This document shows positions 23,775 to 32,457 of a DNA stretch of 64,000 nucleotides, one piece after another (the stretch's first letter is position 1; the number at the start of each line of letters is the position of its first letter). This DNA is from Rhizobium sp. P32RR-XVIII. Lineage in GTDB: Bacteria; Pseudomonadota; Alphaproteobacteria; Rhizobiales; Rhizobiaceae. The notes beneath the pieces were generated by a model. It was given only the letters and a program-made list of their open reading frames with translations, ran no database searches and had not been told where the DNA came from. The position numbers and the translations under genes were made by a program. The DNA is taken from positions 310,001 through 374,000 of the forward strand of contig NZ_JABAIH010000003.1 in assembly GCF_012641395.1 (NCBI RefSeq), read 5' to 3'.

Positions 23775-26372
23775 TTAGGCGGCAATCTCGTCGATGGTCT
23801 TCTCGGTACTCCACCGTTCGATGAAGGCAGCAAGTTCTGGTGCGGTGACCGGCTTGCTGAAGAAGTAGCCTTGAAGCTGGTCGCATCCTTCCGCCCTGAG
23901 GAACGCCACCTGCTCGGGCGTCTCGACACCTTCCGCGGTCGTAATCATGTTCAAGCTTTGGCCGAGGCTGATGACCGATTTGACGATCGCACCGGACTTG
24001 TCTTTGTTGCTCATGCCACCGATGAAGGATTTGTCGATCTTGATCTTGTCGAACGGGAACGAGTTCAGATAGCCGAGCGAGGAATACCCCGTCCCGAAAT
24101 CGTCCATCGCAATCTTGACCCCGAGTGCCTTCAACCCGTTCAGAATATCAAGAGCGGCCGTGGCATCGTTGATCAGGACGCTTTCGGTGATTTCCAGCTC
24201 CAGCCGGGCTGGCTCGAGACCCGTTCTCTCAAGCACCTGACGGACGGTCTCAACCAGTTCCCTGTTTCGGAACTGCACGGGAGACAGGTTGACGGCGACG
24301 CGCATCCCTTCCCATTCAAGAGCCTGGCGACAGGCCGTTTCCAGCACCCACTCGCCAATCGAAACGATGAGCCCGGTTTCTTCGGCAAGCGGAATGAATT
24401 CGGCCGGAGAGACGAGACCCCGTGCAGGGTGACGCCAGCGGACAAGCGCTTCGACCGCAGCCACATCGCGCGTTTCGAGGTCGATCAGCGGCTGGTAGTG
24501 CACCTCGAGTTCGTTCTTCAGAACGGCTTGGCGCAGGTCGTATTCAAGTGCCTTGCGCGCCTGCAGTTCGGCATCCATCTGGGCTTCGAAAATCCTGTAG
24601 GTTGCACGGCCGCCCTGCTTGGCGCGGTAGAGTGCGATGTCAGCATTCTTAAGAAGACGTTCGGGGTCGCCGTCTGTGGTATCGGCAATAGCGATACCGA
24701 TGCTGACGCCGATATGCAGATCCTGACCTTCGATCGTAAACGGTGCGCGCACGACCTCGATCAGCTTTCGGCTGAGTTCTTCGGCTTCCAGCGGCTGATT
24801 GACGCCGACCTGGATAATGGCGAACTCGTCGCCTCCCAGCCGAGCGACGGTATCATGCATGCGAACGCAACCCATGAGACGGCTCGAGAGCTGTTGCAAG
24901 AGGAGGTCGCCTGCACCGTGGCCGAGCGTATCATTCACTTCCTTGAAATGATCGAGATCCAGGCAGATGATCGAAATCCGGGATGTCTGCTCGGTATTCG
25001 CAGCCAGTGCAAGGTTCAACCGTTCACGGAACAGCACCCGGTTGGGAAGGCCGGTGAGCGCGTCGTGATGCGCAAGATGCGTTGCGCGCTCCTGCGCCTC
25101 GACCTCCTCTGTGATGTCGGTGGCGGTCCCGCGGAATCCAAGGAACTCGCCGCTCGGCCCGAGAATAGGGCGGCCGGCCAGCCGGCAAACGCGTGTATGG
25201 CCATTGGCGTCGCGATAGCAGCAACGCAGGTCACGGAAAGACGTGTGGTCATTCGTTCCCTCGATAAGCCTGATCCATCCATCCGAATCGGCATCGCTGG
25301 AGAAGAACTGTTTGAAGGTCTTGCCAAGGACGCTCGCCGCGGAAAGGCCGGTCACCTCGGTAAAGCGGGTGGAGAAATAGATGAGCCGTAGCGTCTGGTC
25401 ACTCTCCCAGATCCAGTCTGAGGAGGCCTCCGCCACGTCCTTGAACCGTGCTTCGCTTTCCTTCAGCGTTTGGGCATAGGCTTCCACGGTCTTGGCAGAT
25501 TCTTCAAGCGCCTTCGTGGAGCGGCCGGCATTGCGTACGACCAGCATGGCAAATGCCGCCAGCACGACAAGAGAGATGCAGAGCGGCGGTAGGATAAACC
25601 GCAGGAGTTGGAATCCCGGCTTTGCCGGCGACCATGTGATGGAGCCAAGGTAGACGCGGTCTTGTGACATCAGCGGAATGGATGCCTCGGCGCCCTCCGG
25701 CTTTTGCGGAGAAATCGCCAGCCCCGACAGGAGATAGTCCTGGCTCATGCGATCGAGAAACTTCTGGTCGAGACGCTTGGCGAAGACCAGCATGGTCAGA
25801 TCTTTTGATTTGACGGTCTTGCGGTCAATCGACTGGGGAAGCAATGCACTGGCGGCAACGATGAAAATGTCATCGCCTGCCTTGATGACGCTCGTCGTCG
25901 GATCGGTCTGAATGGACGCGACGTGAAGAAGATCGCGAAGGCCGCGCGGCATGATCTTGAACGCGTCCACCTGCTGCGGCACGCCGTTGATGACAGCGTA
26001 TACGGTCTTGTCGCCCGGGCTGACAGCGAATGCCATTTCATAGCCGAGGCCCTCATAGATATTGGCACCGATGTTTCCATCCGTGGCCGCCCATTCGAGG
26101 TCGATGTTTTCGTGAAGGTTCTTGTACGCGTCTTCCCAGACCGCATAGTCGCGAAGATTGCGGCCAACCTCTCTCGCTTTTACCTGGAGGGCAGTGGTTG
26201 CAAGTTTCTTCGATGCTTCGACTTCGAGGTCGTTTTGCTGGCCTGCGGAAACCACGACAAACGCGATAACGACCATGATCGCCACGATCAACACGCCCGC
26301 CATGGGAAATACAATGCGTCGTGTAAAGTCTTTTCCGGAGAATTGCGTCGAACTGGAACTAAAAACGCGCAT
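23775..26372 (-). CDS. Membrane CHASE4-PAS-GGDEF-EAL cyclic-di-GMP enzyme
   Basis: The 865-residue protein has a membrane helix at about 22-42, an extracytoplasmic CHASE4 sensor (about 45-255), a second helix (about 257-281), PAS (about 305-425), GGDEF (about 430-595) and EAL (about 605-860). The synthase motif GGDEF (513-517) is intact, with an inhibitory I-site RxxD (RMHD, 504-507). The EAL motif (641-643) and DDFGTGYSS are intact too, so it could both make and degrade c-di-GMP. CHASE4 suggests control by an external or periplasmic signal. It likely affects polysaccharide production or motility. It lies 46 bp upstream of the decarboxylase pair on the same strand. Confidence 0.9.
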   Translation of the reverse strand: MRVFSSSSTQFSGKDFTRRIVFPMAGVLIVAIMVVIAFVVVSAGQQNDLEVEASKKLATTALQVKAREVGRNLRDYAVWEDAYKNLHENIDLEWAATDGNIGANIYEGLGYEMAFAVSPGDKTVYAVINGVPQQVDAFKIMPRGLRDLLHVASIQTDPTTSVIKAGDDIFIVAASALLPQSIDRKTVKSKDLTMLVFAKRLDQKFLDRMSQDYLLSGLAISPQKPEGAEASIPLMSQDRVYLGSITWSPAKPGFQLLRFILPPLCISLVVLAAFAMLVVRNAGRSTKALEESAKTVEAYAQTLKESEARFKDVAEASSDWIWESDQTLRLIYFSTRFTEVTGLSAASVLGKTFKQFFSSDADSDGWIRLIEGTNDHTSFRDLRCCYRDANGHTRVCRLAGRPILGPSGEFLGFRGTATDITEEVEAQERATHLAHHDALTGLPNRVLFRERLNLALAANTEQTSRISIICLDLDHFKEVNDTLGHGAGDLLLQQLSSRLMGCVRMHDTVARLGGDEFAIIQVGVNQPLEAEELSRKLIEVVRAPFTIEGQDLHIGVSIGIAIADTTDGDPERLLKNADIALYRAKQGGRATYRIFEAQMDAELQARKALEYDLRQAVLKNELEVHYQPLIDLETRDVAAVEALVRWRHPARGLVSPAEFIPLAEETGLIVSIGEWVLETACRQALEWEGMRVAVNLSPVQFRNRELVETVRQVLERTGLEPARLELEITESVLINDATAALDILNGLKALGVKIAMDDFGTGYSSLGYLNSFPFDKIKIDKSFIGGMSNKDKSGAIVKSVISLGQSLNMITTAEGVETPEQVAFLRAEGCDQLQGYFFSKPVTAPELAAFIERWSTEKTIDEIAA

Positions 26373-26554
26373 GGTTATCCTCGCTCGGGGTTACCAATTA
26401 CGCTATGGTTGCAAGTACAAATGATGGGTTAAAACTATTAGTTTCTTTTTGTAACACAGTTAACAAGTGGTAAGTGTATGTGAGCATGTATTAAATAGCG
26501 TATGCGCAATGTTATGACGATGAAAAGCCGCGGAGTTGCTCCTTTTGCCCTAAG

Positions 26555-26824
26555 TCAGGTGGTTGGCGTCAATCGACGCTGATGGATTGTTGTCCCGATG
26601 CGGGTGGCGAGCGTGAGCATCGCGGCGGCAAAGGGCGCGATAAAGCGTCCGGAGGCGGACTCTCGCCGCACGCCAAGCGCAAGCACGAAAAAGCCGACGG
26701 CGAATATGAGAACGTGTAACGGCCAGAGGGCCGCATTGTGCGACTCGAACATCCGCCAGTAGGCCCGCGGCGAAAAGAGCAGAAAGTCCGCGGGCTCGAT
26801 ACACCGAGCTCGGCCGCCGCTCAT
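26555..26824 (-). pseudogene. Possible truncated membrane protein, DUF6064-like remnant
   Basis: An 89-residue reading frame contains SPRAYWRMFESHNAALWPLH and then a hydrophobic helix (VLIFAVGFFVLALGV). This resembles the N-terminal part of DUF6064 membrane proteins, which are usually about 200 residues. No good ribosome-binding site precedes it, and the C-terminal half is missing. It may be a decayed gene. The neighbouring segments 26373-26554 and 26825-27041 contain no convincing gene; they flank the promoters of the c-di-GMP gene and the TRAP operon. Confidence 0.3.
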
Positions 26825-27041
26825 TCGAGCATCGGTTCGCCCGCGAGACGGTGTGTGAGGGCGCCTTTCCGGAAAGGACGCTTCGCGGGGCGAAGGTGCT
26901 GCACCCCTAACATTGACTATATTAGCAATCCTTGCTTGTGGCTCGTTGGAGAGTATTATCTGAAGCTAAAACACAAACTTATGAGGGGATACAGCAGAAA
27001 CGGCATAGGGCGAAAAAGGCTCATGCTTTTGGGAGGAAGAA

Positions 27042-28184
27042 ATGAAATCCAGAACCCAGATCAGGGGAAGAACGTCGCGTCGCAGGTTTCTGAGCGGCGC
27101 AGCCATGGCCGGTGCGGCGATGATCGCGGCACCCACCGTCGTCAAAGCGCAGGGGGCGGTCAGCATGCGCTGGCAGAGCACCTGGCCATCCAAGGATATC
27201 TTTCACGAATTCGCGCTTGATTTCGCAAAAAAGGTCACTGACATGACCGGCGGCGATCTTAAGATAGAGGTGCTGCCGGCGGGCGCCGTGGTGCCCGCTT
27301 TCGGCCTGCTCGACGCTGTCTCCCAGGGGACACTTGACGGCGGGCACGGCGTGGTCGCTTACCATTACGGCAAACAGGCGGCGCTGGCGCTATGGGGCTC
27401 GGGTCCGGGCTTTGCCATGGATGCCAACATGCTGCTCGCCTGGCACAAATACGGCGGCGGCAAGGACCTTCTCCAAAAGCTCTATCAATCGATCGGAGCC
27501 AATGTCGTTTCGTTCCTCTACGGCCCGATGCCGACACAGCCGCTTGGCTGGTTCAAGAAGCCGGTGGCCAAGGTGGAGGATCTCCAAGGGTTGAAATTCC
27601 GCACTGTCGGTATTTCCATTGATGTGTTCACCGGTCTCGGTGCCGCAGTCAATGCGCTGCCGGGGGGCGAGATCGTCGCCGCATTGGACCGCGGCCTGCT
27701 CGATGCAGCCGAGTTCAACAACGCCTCGTCCGACCGGGCTCTCGGTTTCCCGGACGTTTCCAAAATCTGCATGCTGCAAAGCTTTCACCAGAATGCCGAG
27801 CAGTTCGAGGTGCTGTTCAACAAGGCGAAATACGATGCGTTGCCTGACCAGATGAAGGCGATCATCTCCAACGCCTCGGAAGCAGCTTCCCAGGATATGG
27901 CCTGGAAAGCGATCGACCGCTATTCGAAAGACTACGCGGAGATGCAAACGGTCGACAAGGTCAAGTTCTACAAAACGCCGGAAGCGATCCTCAAAAGGCA
28001 GCTGGAAGTCTACGACGAGGTCGTGAAGAAGAAGGCGGCGGAAAACCCGCTGTTCAAGGAAGTCATCGAGTCCCAGATCGCCTTTGCAGAACGGGCCACA
28101 CGATGGGAACAGGATACCCTTGTCAACCGCCGGTTAGCCTTCGATCATTACTTCGGCCGGGACGGCGTTGCAAAGGAACTATAA
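27042..28184 (+). CDS. TRAP transporter substrate-binding protein, DctP/TakP-like, Tat signal
   Basis: The 380-residue protein begins with a twin-arginine signal (SRRRFLSGAAMAGAAMIAAP, residues 12-31, cleavage near 36). The mature part is a DctP-type binding protein: MRWQSTWPSKDIFHEFALDF, then the LKFRTVGISIDV region that carries the conserved Arg for a substrate carboxylate. The pattern WGSGPGFAMDAN and the Tat signal resemble alpha-keto-acid-binding TakP-type proteins. It delivers an organic acid to the DctQ/DctM pair. A strong hairpin lies directly after its stop codon. A GGGAGGAAG ribosome-binding site precedes the start. Confidence 0.88.
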   Translation: MKSRTQIRGRTSRRRFLSGAAMAGAAMIAAPTVVKAQGAVSMRWQSTWPSKDIFHEFALDFAKKVTDMTGGDLKIEVLPAGAVVPAFGLLDAVSQGTLDGGHGVVAYHYGKQAALALWGSGPGFAMDANMLLAWHKYGGGKDLLQKLYQSIGANVVSFLYGPMPTQPLGWFKKPVAKVEDLQGLKFRTVGISIDVFTGLGAAVNALPGGEIVAALDRGLLDAAEFNNASSDRALGFPDVSKICMLQSFHQNAEQFEVLFNKAKYDALPDQMKAIISNASEAASQDMAWKAIDRYSKDYAEMQTVDKVKFYKTPEAILKRQLEVYDEVVKKKAAENPLFKEVIESQIAFAERATRWEQDTLVNRRLAFDHYFGRDGVAKEL

Positions 28185-28208
28185 CGTCATCGCCGGTCGG
28201 CGATGATG
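28185..28208 (+). other. Hairpin directly after the TRAP binding-protein stop codon
   Basis: TCATCGCC-GGTC-GGCGATGA (28187-28206) is a perfect 8-bp stem with a 4-nt loop. It extends to 10 bp with one G-T pair. It begins 1 bp after the stop and lies inside the operon, so it is more likely a 3'-end stabiliser or attenuator than a full terminator. Confidence 0.55.
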
Positions 28209-28244
28209 CTCTGACGAAGATAGTCGGCTATCTCGGGGGCAGCC

Positions 28245-28913
28245 GTGGAGGTTCAGCAGTTTCTCATCAGGGTCGATGCGATCAGCGTATGGGTCGGCAA
28301 AGCCGCGGCCTGGCTGATCATCGGGCTGATGACGCTCGTCTGCGTCGAAGTCTTCAAGCGCTACATCATGAACATGCCGACGGCGTGGATATTCGACGCC
28401 ACCAACATGCTTTACGGCACCCTGTTCATGCTCGCCGGAGCCTATGCGCTAGCGCAAAACGCCCATGTCCGGGGCGACTTTCTGTACAGCTCGCTCAGGC
28501 CCCGAATACAGGCGACGCTCGATCTCATCCTTTATATCCTGTTCTTCCTGCCGGGCGTCGCGGCGCTTATCTATGCCGGTTATGACTATGCCGCGCTGTC
28601 CTGGCGGATCGGCGAGCATTCGACCGTTACCGCCGAAGGCCCGCCGATCTACTACTTCAAGACCATCATTCCGATAGCGGGCGCGCTCGTTATGCTGCAG
28701 GGCCTCGCCGAGATCGCGCGCTGCATCGTCTGCCTGAGGACCGGCGAATGGCCGGCCCGGCTCAAGGATGTGGAGGAGATCGACGTCGTCGCCGAGCAAC
28801 TTGCCCATAGCGAGCACGTAGATGCCGAAACCCGCGAGGCCGCGATCGAGCGCGCCCAGGACATCGACAGGGCGGCTCGGCAACGAGGCCGGGGTGGAGA
28901 CATGGAGACGTGA
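28245..28913 (+). CDS. TRAP transporter small permease, DctQ-like
   Basis: The 222-residue protein starts at GTG 28245. It has four membrane helices (WLIIGLMTLVCVEVFKRYIM, MLYGTLFMLAGAYALA, LILYILFFLPGVAALIYAGY and the fourth near PIAGALVMLQGLAEIA). A charged cytoplasmic tail of about 60 residues, rich in Asp/Glu/Arg, follows and is longer than usual. It pairs with the large permease, whose GTG start overlaps its stop by 4 bp. Confidence 0.88.
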   Translation: MEVQQFLIRVDAISVWVGKAAAWLIIGLMTLVCVEVFKRYIMNMPTAWIFDATNMLYGTLFMLAGAYALAQNAHVRGDFLYSSLRPRIQATLDLILYILFFLPGVAALIYAGYDYAALSWRIGEHSTVTAEGPPIYYFKTIIPIAGALVMLQGLAEIARCIVCLRTGEWPARLKDVEEIDVVAEQLAHSEHVDAETREAAIERAQDIDRAARQRGRGGDMET

Positions 28914-30652
28914 GCGATCCGTTCCTCGGACTGACGATGCTAGCTCTCATCGTGGTCGTCATCGTGATGGGCTTCCCGACAGCCTTCACGCTGATGGGGC
29001 TCGGCATGGTCTTCGGCTTCTACGCGTTCTACAATCCCGCCGAGCATTGGATCGACAATCGCGTCTTCGACCTCATGGTTCAGCGCACCTATGGCGCAAT
29101 GACCAATGACGTCCTGGTCTCGATCCCGCTCTTCGTGCTGATGGGCTACGTGATGGAGCGCGGCGCGCTGGTCGACAAGATGTTCTACAGCATCCAGCTT
29201 TCGTTCCGGCGGGTGCCGGCCTCGCTCGCCGTAGCGACGCTGATTATCTGCACCTTCTGGGGTATCGCCAGCGGCCTCGTGGGCGCCGTCGTGGTGCTGA
29301 TGGGCGTCATCGCGATGAGCCCGATGCTGCGCGCCGGTTATGACGTCAAGCTTGCCTCCGGTGTGATCACCGCCGGTGGCACGCTGGGCATTCTGATCCC
29401 GCCATCGGTGATGATCATCGTCTACGCCGCCGTTGCGGGACAATCGGTGGTCAAGCTCTATGCCGCCACAATGTTTCCCGGCTTCTTCCTGGCGTTTCTC
29501 TATCTCGTCTACGTTCTCGCCTGGGCGATGATCAATCCGAAGATCGCGCCCGCCTTGCCCGAGGAACAGACGAGAGTTCCGGTGGCCGCCTGGATGAGAA
29601 GCTTTCAGGGGCTCTATTCGAACAACATGCTCGCCGGGCTTCTCCGTGCATTGGTCTCACCATCGAAGGCGATGGCGATCGAGACGGATGAGGGGCGGCT
29701 CACCTATTGGAAGCTGGTCAAGAATGCCTTCGCCGCGCTCGTGCCTTTGTCGCTGACGGCGCTCACCCTGGCTCTCGTCTGGTGGTATGTCGTCATCCAC
29801 CCGCAGGCCTCGGCGGAGGCGGAAGTGCCCGAAGGGCTGGAAGAGCTCGGCGGACCCGCGGCGGATGTCGGCCCGGCGGTGGTAAACGGGCCGTCAACCA
29901 GCTTCTACCTGACGTTCGGGATCATTGCTGTCATCGCGGCGGCGGTCCTCGTGCGCTACTACAGGAATATGAATGCCGAGCGGCTGCAGGTGGTGAAGCT
30001 GCTGGCTTCGTCGGTCATGCCGCTCGGAATCCTGACCGTCGTCGTGCTCGCTGTCATTCTGTTCGGCATCACGACGGCCACCGAGTCCGCCGCGGTCGGT
30101 GCCGCTGGCGCTTTCTTGCTGGCGTTCCAGGCCCGGACGCTCAACTGGAAACGCACAAAGGAGGCGGTGTTCCTCACGGCGAAGACCACTGCCATGGTCT
30201 GCTGGCTCTTCGTCGGCTCGGCACTCTTCTCCGCCGTCTTCGCCATTCTCGGCGGCCAGGCGCTCATCGAGCAGTGGGTGCTGTCGCTCAATATGACGCC
30301 CGTGCAGTTCATGATCCTGTCGCAGGCGATCATCTTCATCCTCGGCTGGCCGCTCGAATGGACGGAGATCATCATCATCTTCGTGCCGATTTTCCTGCCG
30401 ATGCTCAGGCACTTCGATATCGATCCGATCCTCTGGGGCGTGCTCGTCTTCGTCAACTTGCAGGCGGCGTTCCTGTCGCCGCCGGTGGCGATGTCGGCCT
30501 ATTATCTCAAGGGCGTCTCGCCACCGCACGTCACCCTGAACCAGATCTTCGCAGGCATGATGCCCTATATGCTGATCGTCATTCTCTGCATGATTATCAT
30601 GTATATCTGGCCGGGCATGACACTCTGGCTTCCAACCTATCTCTACGACTAA
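28910..30652 (+). CDS. TRAP transporter large permease, DctM-like
   Basis: The 580-residue protein has the many-helix DctM pattern (SDPFLGLTMLALIVVVIVMG; GTLGILIPPSVMIIVYAAVA). It uses the electrochemical ion gradient to move the substrate caught by the DctP protein. It is about 150 residues longer than a standard DctM. The extra part lies around residues 225-355 and contains an additional helix pair and an acidic loop (EAEVPEGLEELGGPAADVGP). Such long forms occur in the keto-acid/mannitol TRAP group. It is the last gene of the TRAP operon and converges on the biotin carboxylase gene. Confidence 0.88.
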   Translation: MSDPFLGLTMLALIVVVIVMGFPTAFTLMGLGMVFGFYAFYNPAEHWIDNRVFDLMVQRTYGAMTNDVLVSIPLFVLMGYVMERGALVDKMFYSIQLSFRRVPASLAVATLIICTFWGIASGLVGAVVVLMGVIAMSPMLRAGYDVKLASGVITAGGTLGILIPPSVMIIVYAAVAGQSVVKLYAATMFPGFFLAFLYLVYVLAWAMINPKIAPALPEEQTRVPVAAWMRSFQGLYSNNMLAGLLRALVSPSKAMAIETDEGRLTYWKLVKNAFAALVPLSLTALTLALVWWYVVIHPQASAEAEVPEGLEELGGPAADVGPAVVNGPSTSFYLTFGIIAVIAAAVLVRYYRNMNAERLQVVKLLASSVMPLGILTVVVLAVILFGITTATESAAVGAAGAFLLAFQARTLNWKRTKEAVFLTAKTTAMVCWLFVGSALFSAVFAILGGQALIEQWVLSLNMTPVQFMILSQAIIFILGWPLEWTEIIIIFVPIFLPMLRHFDIDPILWGVLVFVNLQAAFLSPPVAMSAYYLKGVSPPHVTLNQIFAGMMPYMLIVILCMIIMYIWPGMTLWLPTYLYD

Positions 30653-30667
30653 CAGACATTGCTGTTT

Positions 30668-30682
30668 GCGGCACCCTGCCGC
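30668..30682. terminator. Small hairpin between convergent operons
   Basis: GCGGCA-CCC-TGCCGC is a 6-bp stem in the 41-bp gap between the TRAP and biotin carboxylase genes. No U-tract is present on either strand. It may help stop both transcripts. Confidence 0.35.
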
Positions 30683-30693
30683 GCCGTCGCCTG

Positions 30694-32421
30694 TCAGTGC
30701 ACCTCGATGCGGGCGATTTCCGTCCCGGCCTGCAGATAATCGCCAACATTGGCGGTGATGCGGATCATTCCTGAGGACGAAGTGATCACCTGAGTTTCCA
30801 TCTTCATCGCTTCCATGACCGCTATCAGGTCGCCCGCCTCAACGGCGGCGCCATCCTCGACCTTGAAGGCCTGCAGCGTACCGGAAACCGGCGAGGTGAC
30901 GCTCCCTCCGCCTTCCGTTTTAACAGTCGTGGCCGTGCCTCGAACAGGGAGCTGTCCGAGACCGGCGAGAAGCGCGGGTGGAATACCGAGTTCATGGCGT
31001 TTGCCGTCGATTTCGACGTGGGTGCGGATCAGCGAGGTCTCGGCCGGCGGCTCCGGACGCTTCTCCGCTTCGGGCATGGCGGTGAAATCGGTCTCGATCC
31101 AGCGCGTGTGCACGTTGAAGCCGTTCTCGTCGGTGAAGTCGATGGATTCGATTGCCGCGCGATGGAAAGGAAGGACGGTCGCGACCCCCTCGATGCGGAA
31201 TTCCTGCAAGGCCCGGCGAGCCCGCTTCAGCGCCTCCTCACGGGTGGCGCCGGTCACGATCAGCTTCGCCATCAGCGAGTCGAAGGTGCCGGGAACGGTC
31301 GAGCCGGCGACGACGCCGCTATCGAGGCGTACACCTGGCCCGGACGGTGCCTCGAAAGTGGTGATCGTGCCGGGCGTCGGCAGGAAGCCGCGGCCCGAAT
31401 CCTCGGCATTGATGCGGAATTCGATCGAATGGCCGCGCGGCGCAGGCGTTTCGGTTACCCGGAGCGGCAGGCCCTCGGCAATGCGGAACTGTTCGATGAC
31501 AATATCGATGCCCGTCGTCTCCTCGGTGACCGGGTGTTCGACCTGCAGGCGGGTGTTGACCTCCAGGAAAGAGATTGTGCCGTCGATGCCGAGCAGAAAT
31601 TCAACCGTACCGGCACTCGAATAGCCGGCGGCGGCGCAGATCTTCTTTGCCGCGTCGTGGATCGATCGGCGCTGGGCATCATTGAGGAAAGGGGCAGGGG
31701 CCTCCTCGACAAGTTTCTGATTACGCCGCTGCAGCGAGCAGTCGCGGGTTCCGAGCACCAGCACATTGCCGTGCTTGTCGGCGATCACCTGCGCTTCGAT
31801 GTGGCGCGGCCGGTCGAGAAAGCGTTCGAGGAAGCATTCGCCGCGGCCGAAGGCGGCCTTTGCCTCGCGCACCGCCGATTCATAGAGCTCAGCCACCTCG
31901 TCCATCTTCCATGCGACCTTCAGGCCGCGCCCGCCGCCGCCGTGGGCGGCCTTGATCGCAACCGGCAAGCCGTGCTTTTCGGCAAAAGCAATGACTTCAG
32001 CCGCCGTCCCGACAGGACCGTCGCTGCCGGCAACCAGGGGAGCGCCGACCTTGGTTGCGATCCGTCGGGCTTCGACCTTGTCTCCTAGTGTCTCGATGAC
32101 AAGCGGATCCGGGCCGATCCAGATGAGACCCGCATCGATGACGGCGCGGGCGAACTCCGCCCGTTCCGAGAGGAAGCCATAGCCCGGATGCACCGCATCT
32201 GCGCCGGAGCGTCTGGCGATATCGATCAACTTGTCGATGTCGAGATAGGTCTCGATTGGTCGCGCGCCGGAGAGCCCGTAAGCTTCGTCCGCCAGCCTGC
32301 AGAAGAGGGCGTCCATGTCCGGATCGGCATAGACCGCCACCGATTGCAAGCCGTAGTCGCGGCAGGCGCGGATGATGCGCACCGCGATCTCGCCGCGATT
32401 GGCAATCAGGACTTTCTTCAT
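30694..32421 (-). CDS. Biotin carboxylase fused to biotin carboxyl carrier domain
   Basis: The protein has 575 residues from the ATG at 32421 (AGGAG at 7 nt). The N-terminal biotin carboxylase begins [20 protein letters not shown] and has the ATP-grasp glycine loop [26 protein letters not shown] and other family segments. The C-terminal BCCP domain has the biotinylation site EAMKMET with Lys540. It carboxylates its own biotin using ATP and bicarbonate. The layout matches acyl-CoA carboxylase alpha subunits, but no acyl-CoA carboxyltransferase is nearby. Instead it follows pxpA and pxpBC on the same strand, 36-40 bp downstream. The PxpB/PxpC fold is related to the carboxyltransferase of urea carboxylase, so a joint function is possible. 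Confidence 0.88.
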   Translation of the reverse strand: MKKVLIANRGEIAVRIIRACRDYGLQSVAVYADPDMDALFCRLADEAYGLSGARPIETYLDIDKLIDIARRSGADAVHPGYGFLSERAEFARAVIDAGLIWIGPDPLVIETLGDKVEARRIATKVGAPLVAGSDGPVGTAAEVIAFAEKHGLPVAIKAAHGGGGRGLKVAWKMDEVAELYESAVREAKAAFGRGECFLERFLDRPRHIEAQVIADKHGNVLVLGTRDCSLQRRNQKLVEEAPAPFLNDAQRRSIHDAAKKICAAAGYSSAGTVEFLLGIDGTISFLEVNTRLQVEHPVTEETTGIDIVIEQFRIAEGLPLRVTETPAPRGHSIEFRINAEDSGRGFLPTPGTITTFEAPSGPGVRLDSGVVAGSTVPGTFDSLMAKLIVTGATREEALKRARRALQEFRIEGVATVLPFHRAAIESIDFTDENGFNVHTRWIETDFTAMPEAEKRPEPPAETSLIRTHVEIDGKRHELGIPPALLAGLGQLPVRGTATTVKTEGGGSVTSPVSGTLQAFKVEDGAAVEAGDLIAVMEAMKMETQVITSSSGMIRITANVGDYLQAGTEIARIEVH

Positions 32422-32457
32422 GGGCGGGCTCCTCACGTCTTTTATCTCGCCGGGATC

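Noticed and set aside
23757..25391. 544-codon open frame on the plus strand
   Set aside because: Antisense to the GGDEF-EAL gene, whose catalytic motifs prove the minus-strand reading.
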